Of a stretch of DNA of 24,075 bases, positions 7,640 through 15,199 are shown piece after piece. Position 1 is the first letter of the stretch, and each line of letters opens with the position of its first letter. Source of the DNA: Neomoorella mulderi (GTDB lineage: Bacteria > Bacillota > DSM-521 > Neomoorellales > Neomoorellaceae); NCBI GenBank assembly GCA_011375465.1, contig DRZV01000098.1, positions 1 to 24,075 of the forward strand. Reading direction: 5' to 3'. The notes under the pieces are model-generated. The model was not told where the DNA came from. It saw nothing but the letters and a program-made list of their open reading frames with translations, and did not search any database. A program made the translations under genes and the position numbers.

Positions 7640-8563
7640 ATGAAGATATGGCGGGAAATAAGCCATAATCTACCCAAGGGTTGTTGCCTGGCCATGGGAA
7701 ATTTCGACGGGGTCCATCTCGGCCACCGGGCTCTAATAAAGAGGGTAGTGGAGGAAGCCTCCTCCCTCGGAAAGGAAGACATGGTGGTGACCTTCGATCC
7801 CCATCCCTCCCAGGTGGTCTCTCCCTGCCCGGAGAAGCTGCTCACCCCGCCCCGCAGGAAGGAGAAGCTGATGGCCTCCCTGGGAATCCACCATTTTTGT
7901 TATTTGCCTTTCGACGAAAACATAGCCTCCCTCTCTCCAGAGGACTTTGTACATGAGATATTGTGGAAATTTTTCCGGCCCCACTCCCTTTCAATGGGTT
8001 TCAATTTCACCTTTGGCAGGGGAGGGCAGGGCGACTGTCAGCTCCTCCAGGAGCTGGGGAAAAGGCTGGGCTTCAAGGTGAACGTTTTGCCTCCTGTCAC
8101 GGTTGACGGCGTGGTGGTCAGCAGCAGCGCCATAAGAAAAGCTCTGGATGAGGGGGATATTCTCCAGGCCCGTCGGCTGCTGGGGTACTGGCCTGTTATC
8201 GAGGGCAGGGTGGTGGAAGGGGAGGGGAGGGGTAGAGATCTGGGTTTCCCCACGGCCAACATAGAAATTCCGGCCTGCCAAAAATTGCCTCGGAGAGGGG
8301 TCTATGCCGCCTGGGCTCGGTTACGGGATAGATCTTATCCCGCAGCGGTGAATATAGGCATATGTCCCACATTCTCGGCAGGGGTATGCCCCAAGGTGGA
8401 GGCCCATCTTTTAAACTTCACCGGAGAGAGCATATACGGGGAAACGGTGGAGCTGGAGCTGCGGGCTTTTTTACGGCCGGAGCGCAGATTCCCCGACCCC
8501 ACGGCCCTAGCCCATCAGATTGCAGAGGATTGCCTGAGGGTAAAGGAGCTGTTGAGCGCGTGA
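7640..8563 (+). CDS. ribF: Bifunctional riboflavin kinase / FAD synthetase
   Basis: RibF converts riboflavin to FMN and then to FAD. The protein has 307 residues from ATG 7640. The N-terminal FMN adenylyltransferase domain has GNFDGVHLGH (20-29), TFDPHPSQV and VSSSAIRKAL. The C-terminal riboflavin kinase domain has GRDLGFPTANIE, GVYAAWARL, YPAAVNIGICPTF and VEAHLLNF. ATG 7640 is 6 bases from AGAGGG (7628-7633); an ATG at 7634 touches that site and is less likely. It is the last gene of the tightly packed run from rimP, and no terminator is obvious after it. Intact. Confidence 0.95.
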   Translation: MKIWREISHNLPKGCCLAMGNFDGVHLGHRALIKRVVEEASSLGKEDMVVTFDPHPSQVVSPCPEKLLTPPRRKEKLMASLGIHHFCYLPFDENIASLSPEDFVHEILWKFFRPHSLSMGFNFTFGRGGQGDCQLLQELGKRLGFKVNVLPPVTVDGVVVSSSAIRKALDEGDILQARRLLGYWPVIEGRVVEGEGRGRDLGFPTANIEIPACQKLPRRGVYAAWARLRDRSYPAAVNIGICPTFSAGVCPKVEAHLLNFTGESIYGETVELELRAFLRPERRFPDPTALAHQIAEDCLRVKELLSA

Positions 8564-8624
8564 CCCCAAACCCGGTCCCGGCGTAGAATATAATGGCTAT
8601 AGAATAATCGAGGCGGGCTTAAGG

Positions 8625-8846
8625 ATGAAGATAATAATTACCGCCCATACTAAAAAACGCCTGCGGGACTGGCGACAGCAAGAAATCACCGTGGAAGACG
8701 TTATCTCTGCGGCCAAGGGGATCCCGGGATACGTGCCCGTAGCCACCCGTTTCCGGGGATTTACCGCCTCTTTCCGCCGTACCTTTGACCTGGTGATCAA
8801 GGATACCCTGGCGGGGCGCCTGGTTATAACCGTGATAGGAAAGTGA
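8625..8846 (+). CDS. Small unrecognised protein, possibly DUF4258/RelE-fold-like
   Basis: A 73-residue basic protein that I do not recognise with certainty. The pattern is a short beta strand (MKIIITAHTKKRL), a helix (EITVEDVISAAKGIPG) and two late strands (TFDLVIKDTLAGRLVITVIGK). It resembles the DUF4258 family (lT.HA..R...R.is..dV), a fold related to small RelE-like RNases, but the resemblance is weak and no antitoxin-like gene is next to it. TATAAT lies at 8589-8594, though without a clear -35. The Shine-Dalgarno is weak (TTAAGG just before ATG). It sits between ribF and rpsO, where most relatives have nothing. It is likely a real gene from its separate spacing and ordered composition; its function is unknown. 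Confidence 0.6.
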   Translation: MKIIITAHTKKRLRDWRQQEITVEDVISAAKGIPGYVPVATRFRGFTASFRRTFDLVIKDTLAGRLVITVIGK

Positions 8847-8855
8847 TCCGCCCGG

Positions 8856-8885
8856 TTGTCAAAGGGGTCTTTTTTCTTTTATAAT
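8856..8885 (+). promoter_or_regulatory. Sigma-A-type promoter for rpsO
   Basis: TTGTCA at 8856-8861 and TATAAT at 8880-8885 are separated by 18 bases, including a T-rich stretch. The predicted start is near 8892, giving an 80-base leader before rpsO. The promoter lets ribosomal protein S15 be made independently of the upstream operon. Confidence 0.75.
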
Positions 8886-8891
8886 AAAACT

Positions 8892-8960
8892 CAGATGAAC
8901 CAAGGCTAGGGATGGCGTTCCCTCCGGCGTTATCCTTGGCCTTTGGGGATAAACCATACC
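8892..8960 (+). promoter_or_regulatory. rpsO leader with competing hairpins (candidate S15 autoregulatory site)
   Basis: CCAAGG (8900-8905) pairs with CCTTGG (8934-8939), enclosing an inner stem AGGGA (8908-8912) / TCCCT (8919-8923). Alternatively TTATCC (8930-8935) pairs with GGATAA (8947-8952). The two folds share 8934-8935, so they exclude each other. The second ends 8 bases before the Shine-Dalgarno AGGAGGTG. Ribosomal protein S15 represses its own mRNA by binding the leader in several bacteria, through unrelated RNA folds. S15 control is inferred from position and fold only. Confidence 0.45.
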
Positions 8961-8973
8961 AGGAGGTGAATAC

Positions 8974-9243
8974 ATGTCCTTAGATCCGGAAAAGAAAAGG
9001 GAGATAATCGCCCAGTTCCAGTTGCACCCTGCAGATACGGGTTCCCCTGAAGTCCAGATAGCCCTTCTTACGGAACGCATAAACCAGCTCACAGAGCACC
9101 TCAAGGTCCACAAAAAGGATTTCCATTCCCGCAGGGGGCTCTTGAAGATGGTGGGACAGCGGCGGCGTCTCCTGAATTACCTGCGGGATAACGATATGGA
9201 ACGCTATCGCCGTATTGTGCAAGCCTTGGGTCTCCGGCATTAA
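8974..9243 (+). CDS. rpsO: 30S ribosomal protein S15
   Basis: S15 is a primary 16S rRNA-binding protein that nucleates the 30S platform and takes part in an intersubunit bridge. The 89-residue protein has the exact family length and pattern: DTGSPEVQIALLTERINQLT, HLKVHKKDFHSRRGLL and VGQRRRLLNYLRDND. ATG 8974 follows AGGAGGTG at 8961-8968 with ideal spacing. It has its own promoter and leader upstream and a strong terminator downstream. Its position next to pnp is conserved across bacteria. Confidence 0.98.
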   Translation: MSLDPEKKREIIAQFQLHPADTGSPEVQIALLTERINQLTEHLKVHKKDFHSRRGLLKMVGQRRRLLNYLRDNDMERYRRIVQALGLRH

Positions 9244-9255
9244 GGCTTAAAGTTT

Positions 9256-9283
9256 AAAGGGAGCGGCAAACCGCTCCCTTTTT
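9256..9283 (+). terminator. Rho-independent terminator after rpsO
   Basis: An 11-bp perfect stem, AAAGGGAGCGG (9256-9266) / CCGCTCCCTTT (9271-9281), with loop CAAA and a run of five T (9279-9283). It lies 12 bases after the rpsO stop and separates rpsO from pnp. Some read-through into pnp is likely, since I see no convincing promoter in 9284-9364. Confidence 0.9.
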
Positions 9284-9364
9284 ACAGCCCTGGAAGGAAA
9301 GAATAAACCCGCGTCGAAATGCTTAAATGTTGAAAAAGGGGATGTATAAGGGAGGAAGAAGAAA

Positions 9365-11617
9365 ATGGCGCTGGAAGTGGTGAGGAAGAGCTTGGAAGTG
9401 GCAGGCAGAGAGCTTATCCTGGAGACAGGCCGTTTGGCCCGACAGGCAGGGGGCTCCGTGCTGGTGACCTACGGGGGGACCGTGGTCTTGGTTACCGCCA
9501 CCGCTTCCGCCGAACCCCGGGAAGGGATAGACTTTTTCCCTTTGACGGTGGATTTTGAAGAACGGTTCTACGCGGTGGGTAAGATTCCCGGCGGTTTCAT
9601 CAAGAGGGAGGGCAAACCCAGCGAGCGCGCCATCCTCTCCGCCAGGCTCATAGACCGTCCCTTACGGCCCCTGTTTCCCAAATATTACCGCCATGACGTC
9701 CATATAGTGGCCACCACCCTTTCGGTGGATCAGGACTGCGCCCCTAACGTGGCGGCCATCATTGGGGCTTCAGCTGCTCTAGACCTTTCTCCCATACCCT
9801 TCAATGGGCCTGTGGGGGCTGTGAAGGTGGGCCTTATCGGGGGTCAGCCCGTAATCAATCCCACCTTGGCCCAAGAGGAAGAGAGCGCCCTGGATCTGGT
9901 GGTGGCCGGAACCCAGGAGGCCATCATGATGGTGGAAGCAGGGGCCAAGGAAGTGCCGGAGGAGATGCTCCTGGAGTGTATAATGGCCGGGCATGAAGAG
10001 ATCAAGCGCATAGTGGCCTTCCTCAGGGAATTCTATGAGGAGGCTAAAGAGAAGGGATTGGCCAAAGAAAAGCACCAAGTGGTGGAACCCCTACTGGATC
10101 CTGCTCTGGAAGAGGAGGTAAGGGCTTTGGCCACAGCCCGGCTGCAGGAGGCCATTTGCACCTGCCGGGATCAAAGATTGCCTAAGCAAAGACGGGAAGA
10201 GCTCCTGGACAGCTGTCGCCAGGAGATCAGGGAAGCGGTGTTGGCGGGCAAGGAAGAGCTGATGGAGGAACAGCCCGATATAACCCGCATGGTGGACGAC
10301 GTCATCACCCAGGTAGAAAAAGAGATCATGAGGAAGATGATCCTGGAAGAAGGGGTCAGGATAGATGGCAGGGCTCTGGACGAGATAAGGCCCATCACCT
10401 GCGAGGTGGGACTGTTGCCCCGGACCCACGGCTCTGCCCTCTTCACCCGGGGAGAGACCCAGGTACTCACCGTAACCACCCTGGGCTCCATAGGGGAAGA
10501 GCAGATCCTAGACGATCTGGGGGTAGAAGAATCTAAACGTTATATGCATCATTACAACTTTCCCCCTTACAGCGTAGGGGAGGCCAGGCCTATCCGTAGG
10601 CCAGGACGGCGGGAAGTAGGCCATGGGGCCCTGGCAGAACGGGCTTTGGAACCCATGATACCTCCGGAGGAAGAGTTCCCCTATGCCATCCGGGTGGTAT
10701 CTGAGGTTTTGGGTTCCAACGGATCCACCTCCATGGCCAGCGTCTGCGGCAGCACCCTATCCTTGATGGATGCGGGGGTCCCCATTAAAGCCCCGGTGGC
10801 CGGAGTAGCCATGGGCCTGGTGAAAGAGGGGGACAAGGTGGCTATCTTATCTGACATCCAGGGTATAGAAGACGCCCTGGGAGACATGGACTTCAAGGTG
10901 GCGGGTACCAGGGAAGGCGTCACGGCCCTGCAGATGGATATAAAGATACCGGGGATAAATAGGGAAATACTGGAGAAGGCCCTGGAACAGGCCCGCAGGG
11001 GCAGGCTTTATATCTTGGAGAAGATGCTGGAGGTTCTCCCGGCTCCCAGGCCAGAGCTGTCCCCCTATGCCCCCAGGATGCTCACCATGACCATAGATCC
11101 GGATAAGATAAGGGAAGTCATAGGTCCGGGAGGCAAGATTATAAGAAAGATAATCGAGGAGACCGGGGTGGAGATCGAGATCGAGGACGATGGCAGGGTA
11201 TTCATAAAGGCCCTGGATGCGGAGAGGGGCCAGAGGGCGGTGGAGATAATCAAGGCTCTCACCCAGGAGGTGGAGACCGGCAAGATATATTGGGGAAGGG
11301 TTACCCGGATCACCGATTTTGGGGCCTTTGTGGAGGTGACCCCTGGAGTGCTGGGGATGCCAGGACGAGAGGGATTGGTGCATATATCCCAACTGGCCCA
11401 CGAGAAGGTAAAGAGGGTGGAGGATGTGGTCAAAGAGGGAGATGAGATCCTGGTCAAGGCCATAGGCTACGACGCTTTGGGCCGCCTGAAGCTTTCCAGA
11501 AAAGAGGCCCTGCCTCCGCCTCAGCCCCAACAGCGGGCTAAAGATAAAAGGGAGTTGCGCCGTCCGCAGGGAAAGGGCAGCGTCCAGCAATTCAATCCCC
11601 GGAAGCCCAAAAAGTAA
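9365..11617 (+). CDS. pnp: Polyribonucleotide nucleotidyltransferase (PNPase)
   Basis: PNPase is a phosphorolytic 3'-5' exoribonuclease active in mRNA turnover. The protein has 750 residues with the full domain set: first RNase PH-like domain (about 1-230, FPLTVDFEERFYAVGKIPGG...ILSARLIDRPLRPLFP), a helical linker, and a second RNase PH-like catalytic domain (GVRIDGRALDEIRPITCEVG, HHYNFPPYSVGE, DIQGIEDALGDMDFKVAGT). KH follows (GPGGKIIRKIIEETG from about 587), then S1 (GKIYWGRVTRITDFGAFVEV from 639). A basic tail ends FNPRKPKK. ATG 9365 has GGGAGGAAG upstream. Intact. An inverted repeat begins 18 bases after the stop. Confidence 0.98.
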   Translation: MALEVVRKSLEVAGRELILETGRLARQAGGSVLVTYGGTVVLVTATASAEPREGIDFFPLTVDFEERFYAVGKIPGGFIKREGKPSERAILSARLIDRPLRPLFPKYYRHDVHIVATTLSVDQDCAPNVAAIIGASAALDLSPIPFNGPVGAVKVGLIGGQPVINPTLAQEEESALDLVVAGTQEAIMMVEAGAKEVPEEMLLECIMAGHEEIKRIVAFLREFYEEAKEKGLAKEKHQVVEPLLDPALEEEVRALATARLQEAICTCRDQRLPKQRREELLDSCRQEIREAVLAGKEELMEEQPDITRMVDDVITQVEKEIMRKMILEEGVRIDGRALDEIRPITCEVGLLPRTHGSALFTRGETQVLTVTTLGSIGEEQILDDLGVEESKRYMHHYNFPPYSVGEARPIRRPGRREVGHGALAERALEPMIPPEEEFPYAIRVVSEVLGSNGSTSMASVCGSTLSLMDAGVPIKAPVAGVAMGLVKEGDKVAILSDIQGIEDALGDMDFKVAGTREGVTALQMDIKIPGINREILEKALEQARRGRLYILEKMLEVLPAPRPELSPYAPRMLTMTIDPDKIREVIGPGGKIIRKIIEETGVEIEIEDDGRVFIKALDAERGQRAVEIIKALTQEVETGKIYWGRVTRITDFGAFVEVTPGVLGMPGREGLVHISQLAHEKVKRVEDVVKEGDEILVKAIGYDALGRLKLSRKEALPPPQPQQRAKDKRELRRPQGKGSVQQFNPRKPKK

Positions 11618-11619
11618 TA

Positions 11620-11648
11620 CTTTATTTTCAAACAGGAGCATATACATT
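11620..11648 (+). promoter_or_regulatory. Possible sigma-E-like promoter inside the ylxY hairpin's left arm
   Basis: TATACATT at 11641-11648 matches the sporulation sigma-E -10 consensus (CATACAHT) in 7 of 8 positions. The best -35 candidate, with a 14-base spacer, is a weak TTATT (11622-11626). A transcript starting about 7 bases downstream (near 11655) would lack the left arm of the inverted repeat at 11636-11683 and leave the ylxY ribosome site free. Speculative; the -35 is poor. Confidence 0.25.
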
Positions 11649-11683
11649 GAACCAGAAAGGGGTTGGGGTCAATGTATATGCTC
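11636..11683 (+). repeat. 15-bp perfect inverted repeat covering the ylxY start codon
   Basis: GAGCATATACATTGA (11636-11650) is exactly complementary to TCAATGTATATGCTC (11669-11683), with an 18-base loop containing AAAGGGG. It lies between pnp and ylxY. No T-run follows (TATTTCCCC), so it is not a standard terminator. The ylxY ATG (11672-11674) is in the right arm. In a transcript reading through from pnp the start codon would be buried. It may act as translation control, mRNA 3'-end protection for pnp, or both. Confidence 0.75.
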
Positions 11684-12420
11684 TATTTCCCCAAAGGTCA
11701 AATCAGAAGATGGGTTTTTTTAATTATTCTGGTGTTTCTATTTTTGGCCTTTTTATCCTGAAGGTGGTTGGCCCGGGAAGCCGTTCCGGTGATGAAAAGA
11801 CAGCCCATCTATCAGGGAGACACCTCTAAACAGGCTATGGCCCTCATGTTTACTGTGGACTGGGGTGAAGAGCACCTGTCCGCTATCCTGGACACCTTAA
11901 GGGAATACCAGGTGAAGGCCACCTTTTTCCCCACCGGACAGTGGGCCAGCCGCCACCCCAATCTCTTAAAGAGGATAGCTGACGAAGGCCATGAGATAGG
12001 CAATCATGGGTATTCCCATCCCCATCCCGACAAGTTGAGCGTGGAAGAAAATAAAAATAAAAGGGATATAAAAGAAGGGGAAAAGATCATCAGCAAGATC
12101 ACAGGTGTAAGGCCCCGGCTCTATTCCCCTCCTTATGGAGAATGCAACCCCAAGGTTTTAACCGCAGCCCAGGAACTGGGGTACAAGCTCATAATGTGGA
12201 CTATAAACCCTGGAGATTACCTCCCCGGCACCAGGGGGGAGGATATTTTAAACACAGTGCTGTCTAAAAAAGAGCCAGGAGCCCTGGTCCTTCTGCACCC
12301 CGTGGCACCTACGGCCAAGATACTGCCCACGTTGATCCAGGAACTGCAAAAGAACGGCTACAATCCGATCCCCGTTTCCGAATTGCTGCCAAAGTGGGGG
12401 ATGGGCAGTGGAGAAGCTGA
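11672..12420 (+). pseudogene. ylxY: YlxY-type polysaccharide deacetylase, interrupted by TGA in the signal peptide
   Basis: NodB/CDA1-family carbohydrate deacetylases remove acetyl groups from exported polysaccharide or peptidoglycan; YlxY-type genes sit after pnp in many spore-formers. From ATG 11672 a clean signal peptide is read (basic KGQIRRW, then VFLIILVFLFLAFLS). An in-frame TGA at 11759-11761 follows, and the same frame continues RWLAREAVPVMKRQPIYQGD into the deacetylase domain: FTVDWGEEH (metal Asp region), GNHGYSHPHP (zinc His pair), SPPYGE, and LHP near the end. Translation restarting at TTG 11768 would give an unexported enzyme. At the 3' end the frame runs on into the next gene to 12595. 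One extra G in the 12396-12400 run would restore a stop at 12418-12420 and a 249-residue protein. The family is clear; disruption is likely but could be sequence error. Confidence 0.72.
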
Positions 12421-13529
12421 AGAGGCTTGTAGTATTTTTAATATGGTTATGTGTCTGGCCCCAAACCGGGGAAGGGGCTCCTCCGGAGGTGAGCGCTCCT
12501 TCGGCCCTCCTCATGGAAGCCTCTATAGGACAGGTGCTCTTTGCCAAGGAGCCCTACACCCCCCGTCCTCTCGCCAGCACCACCAAGCAAGATAATGACC
12601 GCCATACTGGCGCTGGAACTGGGCCCCCCTTTCCACCCCCTTTAAAGGCCAGCGCCAACGCTGCTACCACAGAGGGCTCCAGTATTTACCTGCAGCCAGG
12701 AGAAGTGTTGACCCTGGAAGCCCTTTTGAAGGGTGCTCTTTTGAATTCTGGAAATGACGCCTGCGTGGCCATAGCCGAAGGTTTGGGAGGGAGCGAGGAA
12801 AATTTCGTATGGCTCATGAACCGCAAGGCCTGGCAGCTGGGGTGCCGCCACACCCAATTCCGCAACCCCCATGGCCTCCCAGCGCCAGGGCATTTGACCA
12901 CAGCTTACGATCTGGCCCTGATGGCCCGCTATGGTCTGAAAAATCACCCCTTTTTCCGGGAGACGGTGGCCAAGATCAGGGATCATATTCCAGGGCCCGC
13001 AGGTGACCGCTACCTGTACAATACCAACCGGCTCCTGGAGTGCTACAGAGGGGCTGACGGGGTAAAAACCGGCACCACCCAGGAAGCAGGGGAATGCCTG
13101 GTGGCTTCGGCCACCAGGAACTCAAGGCAGCTCATCGCAGTGGTCCTGGGGAGCCAAGACCGATTTGAAGACACCAGGAGACTTTTGGACTACGGCTTTG
13201 AGGGCTTCTATAACGTGACCATAGAGGCCGGTTCTGTACTGGCCCGAGTGCGGGTGAGGCTGGGGGAGGTGCCCCAGGTGGCCGTTGCTTCAAGCAGCAC
13301 CATAGGTTATACTGTTCCTCGAGAAGAGGCGGATACCCTGGTGGTAAAGCTCTTTCTTGCCCCAGAGGTTAAAGCTCCGGTAGAAGCCGGTCAGGTGTTG
13401 GGCCAGGTAAAAATCTACCACCGGGAAAGGGAAGTGGCCTGGGCTCCTCTGGTGGCTTTACAAGGCGTGAAATCCCTACCTTGGTGGGTGCCGTTTTTGG
13501 GTTTGACTTCGGGGAGGGGAGGGATATAG
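12408..13529 (+). CDS. D-alanyl-D-alanine carboxypeptidase (DacB/DacF type) with a frame-scrambled segment
   Basis: An S11-family DD-carboxypeptidase that trims the terminal D-Ala of peptidoglycan stem peptides; the family includes the sporulation-specific DacB and DacF. The ORF gives 373 residues. Order: signal peptide (LVVFLIWLCVWPQTGEGA), active-site STTK (Ser57-Lys60), LNSGNDA (SxN motif), VKTGTTQEAG (KTG motif), and the C-terminal beta domain. Right after Lys60, residues 61-78 (QDNDRHTGAGTGPPFPPP) are alien to the family. In the +1 frame the same bases read IMTAILALELGP, the expected helix. CAAG is duplicated at 12584-12591 (+4), and one C appears missing in the run at 12636-12640, which restores the frame. 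The product would probably misfold. It starts with GTG 12408 overlapping ylxY, with its Shine-Dalgarno in the G-run 12396-12400. Confidence 0.82.
   Translation: MEKLKRLVVFLIWLCVWPQTGEGAPPEVSAPSALLMEASIGQVLFAKEPYTPRPLASTTKQDNDRHTGAGTGPPFPPPLKASANAATTEGSSIYLQPGEVLTLEALLKGALLNSGNDACVAIAEGLGGSEENFVWLMNRKAWQLGCRHTQFRNPHGLPAPGHLTTAYDLALMARYGLKNHPFFRETVAKIRDHIPGPAGDRYLYNTNRLLECYRGADGVKTGTTQEAGECLVASATRNSRQLIAVVLGSQDRFEDTRRLLDYGFEGFYNVTIEAGSVLARVRVRLGEVPQVAVASSSTIGYTVPREEADTLVVKLFLAPEVKAPVEAGQVLGQVKIYHREREVAWAPLVALQGVKSLPWWVPFLGLTSGRGGI
12584..12591 (+). repeat. Tandem 4-base duplication (CAAG) causing a frameshift
   Basis: CAAG occurs twice in tandem (12584-12587, 12588-12591), directly after the active-site Lys codon of the carboxypeptidase. 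Removing one copy restores the family sequence TTKIMTAILALE. This looks like a slippage duplication, and a homopolymer miscall cannot explain it. Confidence 0.7.
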
Positions 13530-13534
13530 AGAAA

Positions 13535-14800
13535 TTGAGCCGCAAATATATTCTGGAAAACCATATCCGGGTAGTCACAGAGGAGGTCCCTTGGGCTCAT
13601 TCCGCGGCCCTGGGGGTTTGGGTGGGCGCGGGGTCCCGATACGAAGAAGAGGTCAACCAGGGTGTATCCCACTTTCTGGAACACCTATTGTTCAAAGGAA
13701 CTAAGCGGAGGACCGCGAGGCAGATAGCGGAGGAAATTGAAGCGGTGGGCGGGGTTTTGAATGCCTATACCACCAAGGAATACACCTGCTTTCACTGCCG
13801 GGTCCTGGCGGAATATTTGGACCTGGCGGTGGATGTCCTGGCGGACATGCTGTTCAACTCCCTGCTTTTACCAGAAGAAGTGGAAAAGGAAAAGAACGTG
13901 GTGCTGGAGGAAATCAAGATGTATGAGGATACACCCGACGAATTGGTACACGATCTCTTTGCGGGTACAGTATGGGAGGACCATCCCCTGGGCTGGGCCA
14001 TTCTGGGTACCTGTGAGACGGTAAGGGCCCTCAACCGGGAGGAGATATACCGCTATTATCAAGAGCAATATCATTGTCAGAATATAGTAATAGCCGTGAC
14101 TGGCCGGTTCCAGGAGGAAAAGCTGAAGGACAAGCTGGAAAAAACCTTCGGTCAGAAGAAGGGTTGGAGACAGCCCCGCAAGGTCCTTCCTCCCCAGAGC
14201 CAGGCCAAGGTAAACGTCCATTTAAAGGAAACGGAGCAGGTGCAGATATGCCTGGGCGTACCGGGGTTGGCCTAGGGTGACGAAAAGATATATGCCCTTC
14301 AGGTTTTAAATAACGTCCTGGGGGGAGGCATAAGCTCTCGCCTCTTCCAGCTCATAAGGGAGGAGAAGGGGCTAGTCTATTCTGTATATTCCTACCACAC
14401 CTCCTACAGCGATAGCGGGCTTTTCACCATCTATGCCGGCACCAGTCCCCAGCATTGTCAGGAGGAGGTGGAGCTCATCCTGGAGGAGATAGCCTCGTTG
14501 AAGGAAAAAGGTATTACGCCGGAAGAGCTCAAACGCACCAAAGACCAGATAAGGGGACAGCTGCTCATGAGCCAGGAGAATTTGAATTCCCGGCTGGGCC
14601 GCATGGGCAGACAGGAGTTGACCTTAGGTAGGGTCATATCTACGGAGGAGATGATACAGAAGCTGGAAGAGGTGGATCAAGATAAAGTGGGGGAATTGGC
14701 CCGGGAGCTTTTTCAACCTGAACGCTTTTCCCTGACCACCTTGGGTCCTGCTTCCCTGGACCTGGACCTGGCAGCTCTGGCGCGAAAAAAGGGAATATGA
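13535..14800 (+). pseudogene. pepR: M16 zinc peptidase (PepR/YmxG-like) with an internal TAG
   Basis: M16B processing-peptidase relatives (YmxG/MlpA in B. subtilis) lie between ylxY and ymxH. Read from TTG 13535 (ENHIRVVTEEVPWAHSAAL), the frame has the inverted zinc motif HFLEH at residues 46-50, the distal Glu in VVLEEIKMYEDTPDELVHD, and the peptidase halves up to GVPGLA. There a TAG stands at 14273-14275. The same frame resumes GDEKIYALQVLNNVLGGGISSRLF and runs to TGA 14800, giving 421 residues in total, the normal family size. No frameshift is needed; a single substitution (for example CAG or TGG to TAG) explains it. The N-terminal half alone (246 residues) keeps the catalytic site but lacks the second domain. 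TAG is used as a normal stop by rimP, nusA, infB and others here. Confidence 0.85.
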
Positions 14801-14810
14801 GGGAGGACAA

Positions 14811-15185
14811 ATGGACCGCCTGGAACACATATTTCAACTCCAGCGAGCCTTTGATGAAGAGCTGGCCCGGAGGCGAAATCTCCCCGCTTATACTCCTGAG
14901 GAATGGATACAAAAGGAAGTCCTGGCGATGATCTCTGAATTGGCCGAGCTGCTGGACGAGGTCAACTTCAAGTGGTGGAAAAATCCCCGCCCCCTAAACC
15001 GGGAAGCCATTAAAGGCGAGCTGGTGGATTTGCTTCATTTTTTAGTGAGCATGTGCCTGAAGCTGGGTATAAATGCTGAAGAATTGTACCAGGGCTATGT
15101 GCAAAAGAATCAAGAAAATTTTAAAAGACAACAGGGAAAGACGGAAAAAGAGGGATACCTTCCCCCTTCCCCTCATAATCTTTAG
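14811..15185 (+). CDS. MazG-like / dimeric dUTPase-family nucleotide pyrophosphohydrolase
   Basis: A 124-residue, mostly helical protein of the all-alpha NTP pyrophosphohydrolase superfamily, closest by eye to the dimeric dUTPase branch. It has the metal-binding motif ISELAELLDEVNFKWWK, the second acidic motif KGELVDLLHFLVSMCLKLG, and the typical end NQENFKRQQG..EGY. Such enzymes hydrolyse dUTP or other NTPs to monophosphate and pyrophosphate; the exact substrate is not certain. ATG 14811 follows GAGGGAGGA with good spacing, 10 bases after the damaged pepR. The gene is intact, in contrast to both neighbours. The same gene is found near ylmC in several Clostridia. Confidence 0.78.
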   Translation: MDRLEHIFQLQRAFDEELARRRNLPAYTPEEWIQKEVLAMISELAELLDEVNFKWWKNPRPLNREAIKGELVDLLHFLVSMCLKLGINAEELYQGYVQKNQENFKRQQGKTEKEGYLPPSPHNL

Positions 15186-15199
15186 CAGGGGGATGGGCC

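Noticed and set aside
9284..9364. Promoter for pnp
   Set aside because: TATAAG (9345-9350) and TTGAAA (9330-9335) exist but are wrongly spaced for a promoter; I cannot support one.
10847..11647. Minus-strand open frame of 266 codons opposite pnp
   Set aside because: It is fully antisense to the conserved catalytic, KH and S1 part of PNPase; the low-complexity His/Leu/Gly composition and lack of a Shine-Dalgarno mark it as a shadow.
11636..11683. Inverted repeat as terminal repeats of a mobile element or a plain terminator
   Set aside because: The arms are only 18 bases apart with no transposase or target duplication, and no T-run follows the right arm.
11759..11761. TGA in ylxY as selenocysteine
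   Set aside because: It lies at the end of a signal peptide where no catalytic residue is expected, no clear SECIS hairpin was recognised just downstream, and TGA is a common stop here.
11647..11829. 60-codon plus-strand frame between pnp and the deacetylase
   Set aside because: It starts with TTG in the left arm of the inverted repeat, lacks a ribosome site, and overlaps the ylxY signal-peptide frame, which is much more protein-like.
14273..14275. TAG in pepR as pyrrolysine
   Set aside because: M16 peptidases are not known Pyl proteins, and TAG is the ordinary stop of rimP, nusA, infB and others in this window.
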